Below the pieces are notes generated by a model. That model was given only the letters and a program-made list of their open reading frames with translations, was not told where the DNA came from and made no database searches. Positions 15,601 to 26,700 of a DNA stretch of 64,000 nucleotides are shown piece after piece (position 1 is the stretch's first letter; every line of letters begins with the position of its first letter). The stretch is from Streptomyces macrolidinus (lineage in GTDB: Bacteria > Actinomycetota > Actinomycetes > Streptomycetales > Streptomycetaceae): positions 267,818 through 331,817 of the forward strand of contig NZ_JAMWMR010000006.1 in assembly GCF_023887685.1 (NCBI RefSeq), given 5' to 3'. A program made the position numbers and the translations under genes.

Positions 15601-18600
15601 AGCTCGTCTCCCGTCAGTTCCCGCCGTACGAGGGCGGTGAGTCCGTGCAAGGTGGGGTCCTCGAAGAAGTCGACGAGATCGATCGTGACGTCCAACTCCT
15701 CGCCGATCAGGGCCAGTAGCCGCATCGCCTTGATGGAATGCCCGCCCACGTTCAGGAAGTTGTCCTCGGGCCGGGCGCTTCCGGTGTCGAGCACCTCCTG
15801 CCAGAGCGCGGCGACCGTGGCGTCGACCGGGTCGCCGTCCTGCGGCGGAGCACAACCACCGTCCACATCCCCGGTGTTGGCCGCGGGCGACATCGACAGC
15901 AGTGCCTCGCGGTCCGCCTTCCCGTTGGCAGTCACCGGGATATGGTCGACCACGATCACCGTCGGCAGCATGTACTGCGGCAGTTCGCCGCGCAGTTCCT
16001 CCCCGAGCACGGTGACGTCCAGGACCGCCCTCGGCGCCGCGTCCCCGGCGGTCTCCGGTGCCACGAACGCGAGGATCTCGATGCCGTCGTCCGTCGGACG
16101 CGCGTGCACGACGGCGTCGGCCACCCCGTTCCGCCTCCGTACCGCCGCCTCGATCTCGGCGAGTTCGACACGATGGCCGCGCACCTTCACCTGGTCGTCG
16201 AGCCGCCCCACGTACTCGTACCGCTCACCGGGGAGGACCCGCACCTGGTCGCCCGTGCGGTAGAGCCGCTGCCCGGGACGCCCCGCGAACGGGTCGGGGA
16301 CGAAGGCGGCGGCGGTCTGCGCCGGGGCGTCGAGATAGCCGTGGGCGAGCCCCTCGCCACCCACGTACAGCTCCCCGGTCCCGCCCGTCCCGACCCGCTG
16401 CCCGGACGCGTCGAGCACGTACGCCGTGCTGCGCGGGAGCGGGCGGCCGAGGGGGACCACACCCTCGGCGAGATCCTCCGCGGTCACCTCGTGGGTGGTG
16501 CTGAACGTGGTGTTCTCGGTGGGCCCGTAGCCGTTGACCACGGTGGCGGGCGGCCCGGCCGCGAACAGCTTCGCCAGCCTGCGCGCATCGTGCTTCTCAC
16601 CGCCGAAGAGCAGCACCCGCAGCTCCCGGAAGGCGTCCGGCGCGAAGTCCACCATCTGGTTGAGGAGCGTCACGGTGAGGAACATGACCGAGATGCCCTC
16701 GTCGGTGAGGAAGGACCGCATTCGCCGGGGTGACAGCAGGACATCCCGGTCCGCGACGACGAGAGTGCCGCCACCGGCCAGCGCACCCCAGATCTCCAAC
16801 GTCGCCGCGTCGAAGGCGGGGTTGGAGACATGCGCGACCCGGTCGGCGGGGCCGAACGTCACGAAGTCCGCGTCCGGCACGAGCCGTACGACCGCGCGGT
16901 GCGGCACCACCACCGCCTTGGGGCGGCCTGTCGAGCCGGAGGTGCAGATCACGTAGGCGACGTCGGCGTCGGTCACCGCCGCCGGGACCATCGGGGCCTC
17001 GTCGGTGACGAGGAGCTTCTCCAGCAGATGGGTGGGCACCACCTCCGCGAGCAGGTCGGCCGTCGCGTCGTCCGTGACGACGGCCGCTGTCGCGGCGGTG
17101 CGCACGATGTGCCGGGTGCGTTCGGCCGGCTGCGCGATGTCCACCGGCAGGTAGGCGGCGCCCGCGTACAGGATGCCGAGGCAGGTGGTGACCGACGCGA
17201 TGCCGCGCTCCATGGGCACGGCCACCGTCGCGCCGCGGCCGATCCCGGCCGCCCGGAGACCGGCGGCCAGGACGCTCGCCCGTCGGTCCAACTCCCCGTA
17301 CGTCAGCGTCGTCCGCCCGTGCCGCACGGCCACCGCGCCTGGCTGCTCGACGGCCTGTCGGTGCACTCGTTCATGGATCGGTACGAACACACCGGGCGCG
17401 TCCGTGCCGCACTCCGACGGCAGCGGGGCGTCCGGCTGTGCGAAGGCGGCGTCGACGGCCGCCAGCATGCGCCGGTGCAGGGCCGCCGCGGCCTCGTCGG
17501 TGAACAGGTCGGTGGAGTACTCCAGTTCGCAGACCGTTCCGCCACTGGTCCGCGTGACCAGCCACAGCGCCTCGTACTTCGCGGTGCCCGTGCCGATCTG
17601 CTCACGCTCGGCGCGGTGACCGTCCCACCGCAGCCCGCACCCCGTGGTGTCCATGTAGGTGAGGGCGGTCTGAGCCAGCGGGGCCCGCGACCGGTCGGTG
17701 CCGGACCCCACCTCCTCGACCAACGTCTGGAACGACACCTGCTGATGGGCCAGGGCCCCGGTCACCACACGGCGCACCAACCGCAGTACGTCACGGGCCG
17801 TGGCCCCCGGCCGGACCACGAACCGCAGCGGCAGTGTGTCGACGAACATGCCGACCTCGCCCGCCTGGGCGGGACCCCGCGACGAGGCCGGCACCGCGAG
17901 CACCAGATCCCGGTCGCCCGTCACCGCGACCAGAGCGGTCACATAGGCGGCCACCCACATCATGAACGGACTGAGCCGCTCCTCCTCGGCCGCCGACACG
18001 AGCGCCGACACCTGCTCGTCCGTGAGCACGACGTGGTGGGCGGCGCCGTCGACACCGAGCCGTGCCGGACGCGGCAGATCGTGCGGCAGGGACAGCGCGC
18101 CGGGGCAGTCGGCGAGCATCGTCCGCCAGTGGTCCAGCGCCGCCTCGGCATCCCGGGGCCGTACGGACACCGCCTGCCTGCCGACCGGCTCCCGTTCCCA
18201 CCCCGTGCCCCCTGAGCCGGAGGTGTCCTCGTACAGCTCCTGGAGCTGGGTTTCGAGGAGGTCCAGCGAGACCCCGTCACACACCAAGTGGTGCACGGTC
18301 AGGACGAGTTCGCTGCCCGCGTCGCCCCGGTCCACGACGAGCGCCCGCAGCAGCGGAGGCCGACCGAGGTCGAACGGTGTGCGCACCTCGGTGTCGACCA
18401 GTTCGCGCACACTCGTCTCCGACACACCCCGCGCGTCCACCCACCGGCACGCCACGGAGACCTTCCGCGCGGTCAGCGCGAGCGCGGGCTTCACGAAGCC
18501 GCGCCGCAGCGCCTCGTGCCGGGCCGCCAGGGTGTCGAGCGCGGCGCGCAGCCTGGTGACGTCGAGCCCGCCGGGGAAGCGGTAGCGGACCGCGAGGTGA

Positions 18601-18947
18601 TAGACGGCGCTGCCCGGATGGAGCTGTTCGACGGTCCAAAGCCGTTCCTCGGCCGCGGTCAACTCCCTTGTCTCCGGCTTCTCCTCCTCGGGACCCGCGC
18701 CCAACGCCGCCGCCAGCGCGCCGAATTCCGGGTAGTCGTAGAGGATGTCCAACTCGAGGTCCTGGCCGGTGAGTTCGCGCAGCGAGATCGCCACCTCCAC
18801 GGAGAGGACGGAGTCGCCGCCCTCGTCGAAGAAGTTGCAGCCGTCGCGGATGTCGTCCAGACCGAGGGCGTCGCGCCAGATCGCGGCGACGGCCTCACGC
18901 AGCTCCGCCGCGGAACGTTCCCCCTCGGGGGCGGGCCGCTCACTCAT
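15597..18947 (-). CDS. Non-ribosomal peptide synthetase, T-C-A-T
   Basis: 1116 residues. Order: carrier T1 (about 10-75, motif FFDEGGDSVLSV), condensation C (about 90-520, active-site HHLVCDG), adenylation A (about 530-1005; VICTSGSTGRPK, FDAATLE, NGYGPTENTT, YRTGD, NGKADR) and carrier T2 (about 1035-1110, NVGGHSIKAM). My reading of the A-domain code is D-A-L-F-L-G-G-T-F-K, near codes for branched aliphatic residues; treat as tentative. The leading T without an A domain implies loading by the separate adenylation enzyme just downstream. There is no thioesterase, so the dipeptide should pass to the first C domain of the large NRPS. The ATG at 18947 overlaps the carbamoyltransferase stop (ATGAGTGA); an in-frame GTG lies 9 bases earlier. 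Confidence 0.95.
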   Translation of the reverse strand: MSERPAPEGERSAAELREAVAAIWRDALGLDDIRDGCNFFDEGGDSVLSVEVAISLRELTGQDLELDILYDYPEFGALAAALGAGPEEEKPETRELTAAEERLWTVEQLHPGSAVYHLAVRYRFPGGLDVTRLRAALDTLAARHEALRRGFVKPALALTARKVSVACRWVDARGVSETSVRELVDTEVRTPFDLGRPPLLRALVVDRGDAGSELVLTVHHLVCDGVSLDLLETQLQELYEDTSGSGGTGWEREPVGRQAVSVRPRDAEAALDHWRTMLADCPGALSLPHDLPRPARLGVDGAAHHVVLTDEQVSALVSAAEEERLSPFMMWVAAYVTALVAVTGDRDLVLAVPASSRGPAQAGEVGMFVDTLPLRFVVRPGATARDVLRLVRRVVTGALAHQQVSFQTLVEEVGSGTDRSRAPLAQTALTYMDTTGCGLRWDGHRAEREQIGTGTAKYEALWLVTRTSGGTVCELEYSTDLFTDEAAAALHRRMLAAVDAAFAQPDAPLPSECGTDAPGVFVPIHERVHRQAVEQPGAVAVRHGRTTLTYGELDRRASVLAAGLRAAGIGRGATVAVPMERGIASVTTCLGILYAGAAYLPVDIAQPAERTRHIVRTAATAAVVTDDATADLLAEVVPTHLLEKLLVTDEAPMVPAAVTDADVAYVICTSGSTGRPKAVVVPHRAVVRLVPDADFVTFGPADRVAHVSNPAFDAATLEIWGALAGGGTLVVADRDVLLSPRRMRSFLTDEGISVMFLTVTLLNQMVDFAPDAFRELRVLLFGGEKHDARRLAKLFAAGPPATVVNGYGPTENTTFSTTHEVTAEDLAEGVVPLGRPLPRSTAYVLDASGQRVGTGGTGELYVGGEGLAHGYLDAPAQTAAAFVPDPFAGRPGQRLYRTGDQVRVLPGERYEYVGRLDDQVKVRGHRVELAEIEAAVRRRNGVADAVVHARPTDDGIEILAFVAPETAGDAAPRAVLDVTVLGEELRGELPQYMLPTVIVVDHIPVTANGKADREALLSMSPAANTGDVDGGCAPPQDGDPVDATVAALWQEVLDTGSARPEDNFLNVGGHSIKAMRLLALIGEELDVTIDLVDFFEDPTLHGLTALVRRELTGDEL

Positions 18948-20739
18948 CGCCCGCACCCGCCGTCCCGGCCGCCGACGGCTCGTCGCGGGTCACCAGCCAG
19001 TCGCCGATCGCCAGCGCGTCCAGCGTCGAGCGGGCGTATGTGGCGACCGCGACCTCCGGCGTCCGGACGACCGGCTGGCCGCGCAGGTTGAACGAGGTGT
19101 TGACCACCATCGGAATGCCCCGGTCGTCACCGACCCGGCGGATCAGCCGCCAGAACCTCGGCGCGCTCTCCCGGTCGACGGTCTGCACCCGCGCCGAGCC
19201 GTCGACATGCGTGATCGACGGCAGCTTGTCCCGGTACTCGGGCCGCACCTGCGCCACGAAGAGCATGTGGCGGTACATCGACTCCTGGCCCGGCTCGATC
19301 TCGAAGTAGGTGGTCGCCTCCTCCGCCAGGACGGCCGGCGCGAACGGCCGGAACTCCTCACGCTGCTTCACGACGGTGTTCAGATGGGCCCGCATGTGCG
19401 GCGACGACGGGTCCGCGAGGATGCTCCGGTTGCCCAGCGCACGCGGGCCGAACTCCATCCGCCCCTGGAACCAGGAGACGACCTTCCCCGCGCCGATCAG
19501 CGCCGACACCTCGGCCAGCAGATCGTCCTCGGCCAGCTTCCGTACGGTGAACCCGTCCCCCAGTCCCTGTAGTTGGTCCTCGATGTCCGCGTCGTCGAAC
19601 TCCTCGCCCCAGTACGGCATCGCCATCGAGACCGGCGGCTCCGGTACATGCTGCTGGAGCTGCCACAGCGCCGCGCCGAGCGCCGTACCGTCGTCCCCCG
19701 ACGCCGGCTGGACGAAGACCCGGTCGAACAGACCGCTGCGCGCGATCACACCGTTGGCCGTGCAGTTCAGCGCGACACCACCCGCCATACACAGATTGCG
19801 GGAGCCACCCGCGGCGTCGGCCGTCTCGCGCAGGACATACAGCAGGCACTCCTCCAGCTTGCGCTGGACCGTCGCGGCGACATCCATGTGCCGCTGGTCG
19901 AGCGGCGCCTCCGGATGCCGGGCCGGACCGAACAACTCCTCCAGCCGCCGGATCGCCCCCCGGTGCGTCTCGCGCTCCGTCGGCGACTTGTCGTGCGCCA
20001 GGACGGGGGCCAGCAGCCGCCCGCCCGGAGCCCTGCGCACCAACTCGTCCGCCACGTTCGCGAACCGGCTCGCATCCCCGTAGGGCGCAAGCCCCATCAC
20101 CTTGTACTCGTCCATCCCCGGCAGGAACCCCAGGTACTGGGTGATGACGCTGTAGAGGATGCCGAGCGAGGCGGATATGGAGTAGCTGCGCACCCCCTGC
20201 AACGCGGCACCGCTGCCCCGCAGCACCGACGTGGACTCCGCCTCCCCCATACCGTCGGCCACCAGAACCGTCGCGTCGGAGAACCCGCTCAGGTAGTAAC
20301 TGCTGGCCGCATGGGCCATATGGTGGCCGACCCGGACGAACTTGCGCGCCCAGTCCTGGTCCGGACAGTGCGCGCGCAACACCTCGTACTGCACGTCCTC
20401 GCTGTACACCTCCCGGTACCAGCGCCGGGCGAACTCGTCGCGCTCGAACGCGACCGACGGCTCGTACCGGAAGCCGTGCGCGACGAAGTCGACGTCGTCC
20501 AGCGTCACTCCGGCCATCCGCAGGCACGCCTCGATCGCGTCGACAGGGAACGCGCCCGTGCCCTTCACCCCGTCGTGCCGCTCCTGCGCCGAGGCGGCGA
20601 TCACCCCCTGCTCCCCGACCAGGGCCGCGGCCGAGTCGAGGCCCTGCACCACACGCTGTTCCCGCCAGTCCAGACCGGGCAGCATGCTCTTCTTGACGGA
20701 CAACGATCGGTCGAGTCCGCTGACACCGAGCACTAGCAC
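18940..20739 (-). CDS. NodU/CmcH/TobZ-family O-carbamoyltransferase
   Basis: 599 residues. The N-terminal Kae1-like part carries the metal/nucleotide motif HHMAHAASSYYLSGF and later MGLAPYG; the C-terminal YrdC-related part has FGPRALGNRSILADP and VVNTSFNLRGQP. The family moves a carbamoyl group from carbamoyl phosphate, via carbamoyl-AMP, onto a hydroxyl of antibiotics or Nod factors. The GTG at 20739 (LVLGVSGLDRS) has AAAGGA upstream; a second in-frame GTG is two codons later. The gene sits between and is co-directional with the two NRPS genes, overlapping the second one, so it most likely O-carbamoylates a hydroxyl residue of the peptide, for example one of the Thr-like positions. Confidence 0.95.
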   Translation of the reverse strand: MLVLGVSGLDRSLSVKKSMLPGLDWREQRVVQGLDSAAALVGEQGVIAASAQERHDGVKGTGAFPVDAIEACLRMAGVTLDDVDFVAHGFRYEPSVAFERDEFARRWYREVYSEDVQYEVLRAHCPDQDWARKFVRVGHHMAHAASSYYLSGFSDATVLVADGMGEAESTSVLRGSGAALQGVRSYSISASLGILYSVITQYLGFLPGMDEYKVMGLAPYGDASRFANVADELVRRAPGGRLLAPVLAHDKSPTERETHRGAIRRLEELFGPARHPEAPLDQRHMDVAATVQRKLEECLLYVLRETADAAGGSRNLCMAGGVALNCTANGVIARSGLFDRVFVQPASGDDGTALGAALWQLQQHVPEPPVSMAMPYWGEEFDDADIEDQLQGLGDGFTVRKLAEDDLLAEVSALIGAGKVVSWFQGRMEFGPRALGNRSILADPSSPHMRAHLNTVVKQREEFRPFAPAVLAEEATTYFEIEPGQESMYRHMLFVAQVRPEYRDKLPSITHVDGSARVQTVDRESAPRFWRLIRRVGDDRGIPMVVNTSFNLRGQPVVRTPEVAVATYARSTLDALAIGDWLVTRDEPSAAGTAGAGDE

Positions 20740-20789
20740 GTCGAGTTCCTTTCGAAAGGGTCCAGCCGGATTCGGCTGGGTACGGCGGA

Positions 20790-23700
20790 TCAGGACCGGT
20801 GGGACGCGTCTCCGTCGCCCCGATCGGTCGGATCGTCCGGGCCGGTGAACACCTCGGCCACATCCCCGACCCAGGGCTCCCGCATGAGCTGGTAGTGGTC
20901 GCCGTCGGCGTACGAGACACGCAGCGTCCCGGCGAACCGCCGCCACCCGGTGATCGCGGCACGCACGGCCGCCTCCTCACCCTGGCGCGACACCACGAGA
21001 TGCACGGGGCCCGCGTACGGGGAGGGCCGGTGCCCGGCCAGGCCGGACAGCATCCCGTGCCAGAACTCCATGAGCGACGCGGTGACCGGCCCGTTCAGCT
21101 CGGCCAGCGCCTCCGCGTCCACACCGAGCAGCCGCAGTACGTCGTCGATGGCGTGCTCCGCCAGGAGTCGGCGCGGTCCCAGCCGTCCCACGTCGGCACG
21201 CAGCCGCTCCAGCGCCGCCGCGTCCGCCGCCGCGTCCGGGCCCTGCTGGGGAGCCGCGTCGACGACGACGACACGATCGGCCACGATGCCCCGGTCCGCC
21301 AGCCGCGAGGCGACCTCGTGCGCCAGCACACCGCCGGCCGACCAGCCCGCGATCACGGGCCTGCGTCCCCGCAGCAGGGGCGCCAGTTCACGGGCGTAAC
21401 CCGACGCCAGCGAGGCGAAGTCCGCCGTGTCCCCGCCGCTCATCAGGTCCCCCTGGACCCCCAGGACCTCGAAGGAGCCCGCGACCCGGGCCGTCAGATC
21501 CCGATAGCAGAAGAGCGTGCCACCGAGCGGATGCACCAGCACCAGCGGCTGGAGCCCGGGAGAGCCGCCGAGGCCGATGACGCTGCGCGGGCCGCCGCCC
21601 CGGCGCTCGGCCTCCTGTGCGTGCCGGGCGTCATCGAGGAACGCCGCCTGACCCGCCAGTGTGGGTGTGCTGTACAACTGCGGCAGCGGAACCGTGGTGC
21701 CGAACGCGGCGCCCAGCTCACCCGCGAGCCGTACGGCCAGCAGGCTGTGCCCGCCGATCGCGAAGAAGTCGTCCCGCCGGTCGGCGTGAACGCCGAGGAC
21801 CTTGTGCCACACCTCGGCGACACGCCGCTCCGTCCGGGAGAACGCCGACTCCGCCGCGCCGGGGTCCGGTTCGCCCGGATTCCCGATGCCTTCGGGCGCT
21901 CCTGCGGGGAGGCCGGTGGTCGACAGGGCCCCGCGGTCCAGCTTCCCGGCCGGGGTGAGCGGCACCGTGTCGACGACGACGAAGTGCGTCGGAACCGCCG
22001 CCGACGAGAGCCGCGAGGCCGCGTGCCGCCGCAGTTCCCGCTGGTCCGGGGCGCCACCCTCGGCCGGTACGACGTTCGCCAGCAGCCCCTCGTGGTCCGG
22101 ATGACGGCCGACGATCGCGGCGGCCACGCCCGGATGGGCACGCAACACGGCCTCGACCTCCTCCGGCTCGACACGCTCGCCGCGCACCTTCACCTGGTGG
22201 TCCACCCGCCCCAGGAACTCGAGATCGCCGGAGTCGGTGAGACGGCCGACGTCACCCGTGCGGTAGAGACGACTGCCCGCCGGGCCCCAGGGGTCCGGCA
22301 CGAAACGCTCGGCCGTGACCCCGGGTCGGCCGAGATAGCCCCGGCCCACCCCGATGCCACCGACGCAGATCTCACCCGCGGTGCCGGGCGGCACTTCATG
22401 CCCCGCGGCGTCCAGGAGGTGGATCCGAGTGTTGGCGCAGGGCCTGCCGATGACGGGTCCGCTGTCGCCGGTCACCCGTGCCATGGTCGCCTCGACCGTC
22501 GCCTCCGTGGGCCCGTAACTGTTGAACACCTTGATCCCGGACCGCTCGGCCAGCGCCGCCCACAGGTCGGGCGGGCACGCCTCGCCGCCGAGAACGAGCA
22601 GCCGGGGCGGGTACGGAGCGTCCAACAGACCTTGTTCTACGAGCAGTTGACACTGTGCGGTGGTCGTGTCGATGACGTCCACCGCCCGCTCGCGATCACG
22701 GGCGAGAGCGACGAGATGCCCGGGGTCACGCCGCTGCTCCTCGCTCAGCACGCACAGGGTGTGACCGTCGAGCACCATCAGGATCTGTGCCAGCAGGAAG
22801 TCGGAGATGTACGCCGACGTGCCGGTCACCACCCGCAGCGGCTTCTCGGCCCCCAGCGAACGGGTGCGCGCCAACGGTGTTCCCACCGCGAAGGTGGCAA
22901 GGCTGCCGTGCTCGATCATGACGCCCTTGGGGCCACCGGTGGTGCCGGACGTGAACATCACATAGGCCAGGTCGCGGGTGCTCACGGACGGCAGCGCGGA
23001 ACCGTCCGTCTCCTCTGCCTCATGTGTGAGGCACGACAGGTCGAACAGCGGGTGACCGCTCGGGGCGGCCTTCGGGTCGTCGGTGATCAGCAGGGTGGGC
23101 CGGGCCTGGTCCAGCATCGAGCGCAGCCGGTGTTCCGGCAGCCCGGGGTCGAGCGGGACGAACGCCGCCCCCGCCTTCCACACGGCCCAGAAGGTGGTCA
23201 GCGCCGCCGAGCCGGGCCGCAGGAAGATGCCGACGACATCGCCGTGACGCACCCCGCTCCGGCGCAGCCGCCGGGCGAGACGGTCGCTGTCCGCGTCCAG
23301 TCGGGCCAGAGTGATACGCGTCCCGCCGTCCTCGATCGCGATCGCGTCCGGGGTACGGGCGGCCTGCCGCTGCAGCAGCTCGTGCACCGGAACCCGGCCC
23401 GCCGCACGCGCGTCCGTCGTGTAGTTCAGCATGTCGAGCAGCGCCTGCTCGGCCTCGCTCAGCAACGGCGCCCCGTACACGTCCGCTTCGATGTCCGCCG
23501 CCACCGCTTCCAGCGCCCGCAGGTGGTAGTCGCGCAGCCGGGTGACCTGGTCGGCCGACAGCTTCGCGGTGTCGTACTCCAACTCCATCCACATCCCGCC
23601 GAGTACGGATTCCCGGCTGAGCGTGACGCTGAACGGGAAGCTCGTGGGAGCCATGCCGGGGACGTCGTCGCCCGGCCCCTCCTTGGCCAGCGCACCCGCC

Positions 23701-26700
23701 TCGGCGAGCGCGCCGAACTGCGGGAAGCTGTTGTAGGTGAAGTTGACCTCGAAGAGCGGCGCACCACCCAGCTCGCGCTGAAGCGCGGCCATCGGATACC
23801 TGCGGTGCGGCAGCATCTCGCGCTCGGCGTCGAACACGGCCCGCGCCAGCTCGGCCCAACTGCCCTCCCGTACCCGGAGCCTGAACGGCACGGTGTTGAG
23901 GAAGAGCCCGCGCACCTCGGCCCCGTCGGTCTCCTCCAGCCGGCCGTTGGCCGTCAGCCCGGTGATGACATCCGGGCTCCCCGTCGCCAGGCCCAGCGCA
24001 CGCAGATGGGCGGCCAGCAACACGGCCTTGAGCGGAACACCGGCCTGCGCGGCACCCTGCTCCAGCGCGGCCAGGAGCTGCGGGGGCAGATGCGTGGTGA
24101 CGTTGCGATAGCCCGGCTGGTCGGTCAACTCGACCGCGTCATAGGGGAGGTGGGCGTCGGGTCGGTCGGTGAGGAGGGTGTGCCAGTAGGTGGTGTGGGC
24201 GGGGTCGGTGAGCGCGTCTTGTTCGGCTGCGATGTAGTCGCGGTAGGTGGAGCGGAGGGGTGCGAGTGTGGGTGTGCTGCCGTCGAGGAGGGTGTGGTAC
24301 GTCTCGATGATCTCGGCGAGGGTGGAGGCGAGGCTCCAGCCGTCGAGGATGGCGTGGTGGTCGGTGACGGTCCACTGGAAGGCGTCGTCGGACAGCACAT
24401 GGACCGTCATACGGCACAACGGCGCCGCACTCGTGTCGAACACCTTCGCCCGCTCGGTACGGACGCACTCCCGCAGAGCCGCGCGCTGCGCGTCGTCCCC
24501 GAGACCCCGCAGATCCAGCACCGTCAGTGGCACATCGGCGTCCGTGTACACCAGTTGGAGCGGCTTGCTGTACCCGGTCAGCGCCAATGACGTACGCAGA
24601 ACGGGATGCCTGCGCACCACCAGCGCGACGGCTCGCCGGAACAGCGGAGCGTCGAACGGACCGGCGACCGGGAGGTTCTCGACGTTCAGGTAGGGGTTGC
24701 GGTCGGGGTCGCGTTGCATCTCGTAGACCATGCCGATCTGGAGTTCGGCCATGGGGTAGGCGTCGTCGAGACCTGGGGGTAGCTGGCTGCGGTCGTGGGG
24801 GGTGAGGAGGGAGAAGGGTTCGGTGGTGGGTGCTGTGGTGGTGGGTTGGGTGGTGGTCGTCGTGGTGGTGGCGGCGAGGTCGGCGAGGGTGGGGTGCTGG
24901 AAGAGATCCTGGAGGTCGAGGGTGAGTCCGTGGTCGCGGGCTCGGCCGAGTACTTGGATGCTGCGGATGGAGTCGCCGCCGAGGTCGAAGAAGTTGTCGT
25001 GACGGCCGATGCGGTCGACACCGAGGATGTCGGCCCAGATGGCGGCGAGCAGTTGCTCTGCTCCGGGCAACGGGGCGACGAACTCGGCCGCCAGCTCTGG
25101 GCGTTCGGTTGTCGGATCGGGCAGTGCCCGGTGGTCGAGCTTGCCTTGCGGGGTGAGCGGGAGGGCGTCGAGGAAGACGAAGTTCCTCGGGATCATGTAA
25201 CCGGGGAGGCGGTCGGCGAGGGCGTCGCGGAGTTCGCTGGTGGTGGGCTGGTCGGCGTCCGGTTCCGGGACGAGGTAGGCGACCAGGTCCGCGCGGTCAC
25301 CGAGATCGTCCCGGACGACGACCACCGCCTGGCGGATCACGGCCAGCCGTGTCAACTGGTCCTCGATCTCGCCGAGTTCGATGCGGTAGCCGCGGATCTT
25401 GACCTGGGCGTCGGCGCGTCCGAGGTATTCGAGGTCGCCGGAGGGCGTCCAGCGGGCGAGGTCACCACTGCGGTAGAGCCGGGCACCGGAGGCCGGCGTC
25501 AGATGATCCGGTACGAATCGCTGGGCGGTGAGGGCGGGTTGGCCGGTGTAGCCACGGGCCAGGCCCGCGCCGCCGACGTGGAGTTCGCCGATGACGCCGA
25601 TCGGGGTGGGGTTGCCGTAGGGGTCGAGGACGTGGAGGCGGAGGTCGGGGAGGGCCCGTCCGATGGTGGTGGTGTTGCCGTCCAGTTGGTGGTGGTCGAT
25701 GTGGTGGGTGGTGACGTGGACGGTGGTTTCGGTGATGCCGTACATGTTGACGAGGCGGGGTGTGGCGTGACCGTGGCGGTCTGTCCAGCGGCGTACGGAG
25801 GGGGTGTCGAGTGCTTCGCCGCCGAAGACGATGGCGCGTAGGGCGAGGTCGTGTTGGTGGGTGTGGTCGGTGGCTTCGAACTGGCGGAAGGCGGAGGGTG
25901 TTTGGCTGAGGATGGTGACCGATTGGTCGTGTACGAGGGTGTAGAAGGCGTCGGCGTCGCGGCTGGTGAGGTAGGGGACGACGACGAGGCGTGCGCCGGT
26001 GGTGAGGGCGCCCCACATCTCCCAGACGGAGAAGTCGAAGGCGTAGCTGTGGAAGAGGGTCCAGGTGTCTTCGCGGCCGAAGGGGAGTCGTTGTTGGACG
26101 GCTTCGAAGAGGCGGGTGACGTTGGCGTGGGTGACTGTGGTGCCCTTGGGGCGTCCGGTGGATCCCGAGGTGAAGATGACGTAGCAGGCGTGATCGGGGT
26201 CGAGGCGCTGGGGGAGGTGGGCGAGGGCGTGGCTGAGGCTTGGTGTGGCCTTGGGTGTGGGGAGGGTGGTGATGTCGAGGGTGTGCCAGGGGCCGTCGGG
26301 GACGGTGGTGTGGGTGGGCTGGTGGGTGAGGACGAGGGTGGCGCCGACTTCGGTGAGCATGTGGTGCATGCGGTCGGTGGGGAAGGCGGTGTCGAGGGGG
26401 ACGTAGACGCCGTGGGCCATGAGGACGGCGAGGGTGGTGATCACGGTGTCGACGGAGCGTTCGACGCAGACGCCGACGCAGATCTCGGGGCCGACGCCTT
26501 GCTCGACCAGGTGTGTGGCGATCTGGGCGGCTCGGGTGACGAGTTGGGCGTAGGTGAGGGTGGTGTCGTCGCAGACGACGGCCACGGCATCGGGGGTCTC
26601 CAGCGCGCGACGTATGACCAGTTCGTGGATCGCGCTGACGGACAGTGACGCGCCGTCACCTGCCCATGACTCCACCAACTCGCGTTCTGTGTCGCCGAGC

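Noticed and set aside
20799..24590. 1263-residue plus-strand open frame opposite the NRPS
   Set aside because: Shadow of the high-GC NRPS on the other strand; Arg/Gly-rich with no domains.
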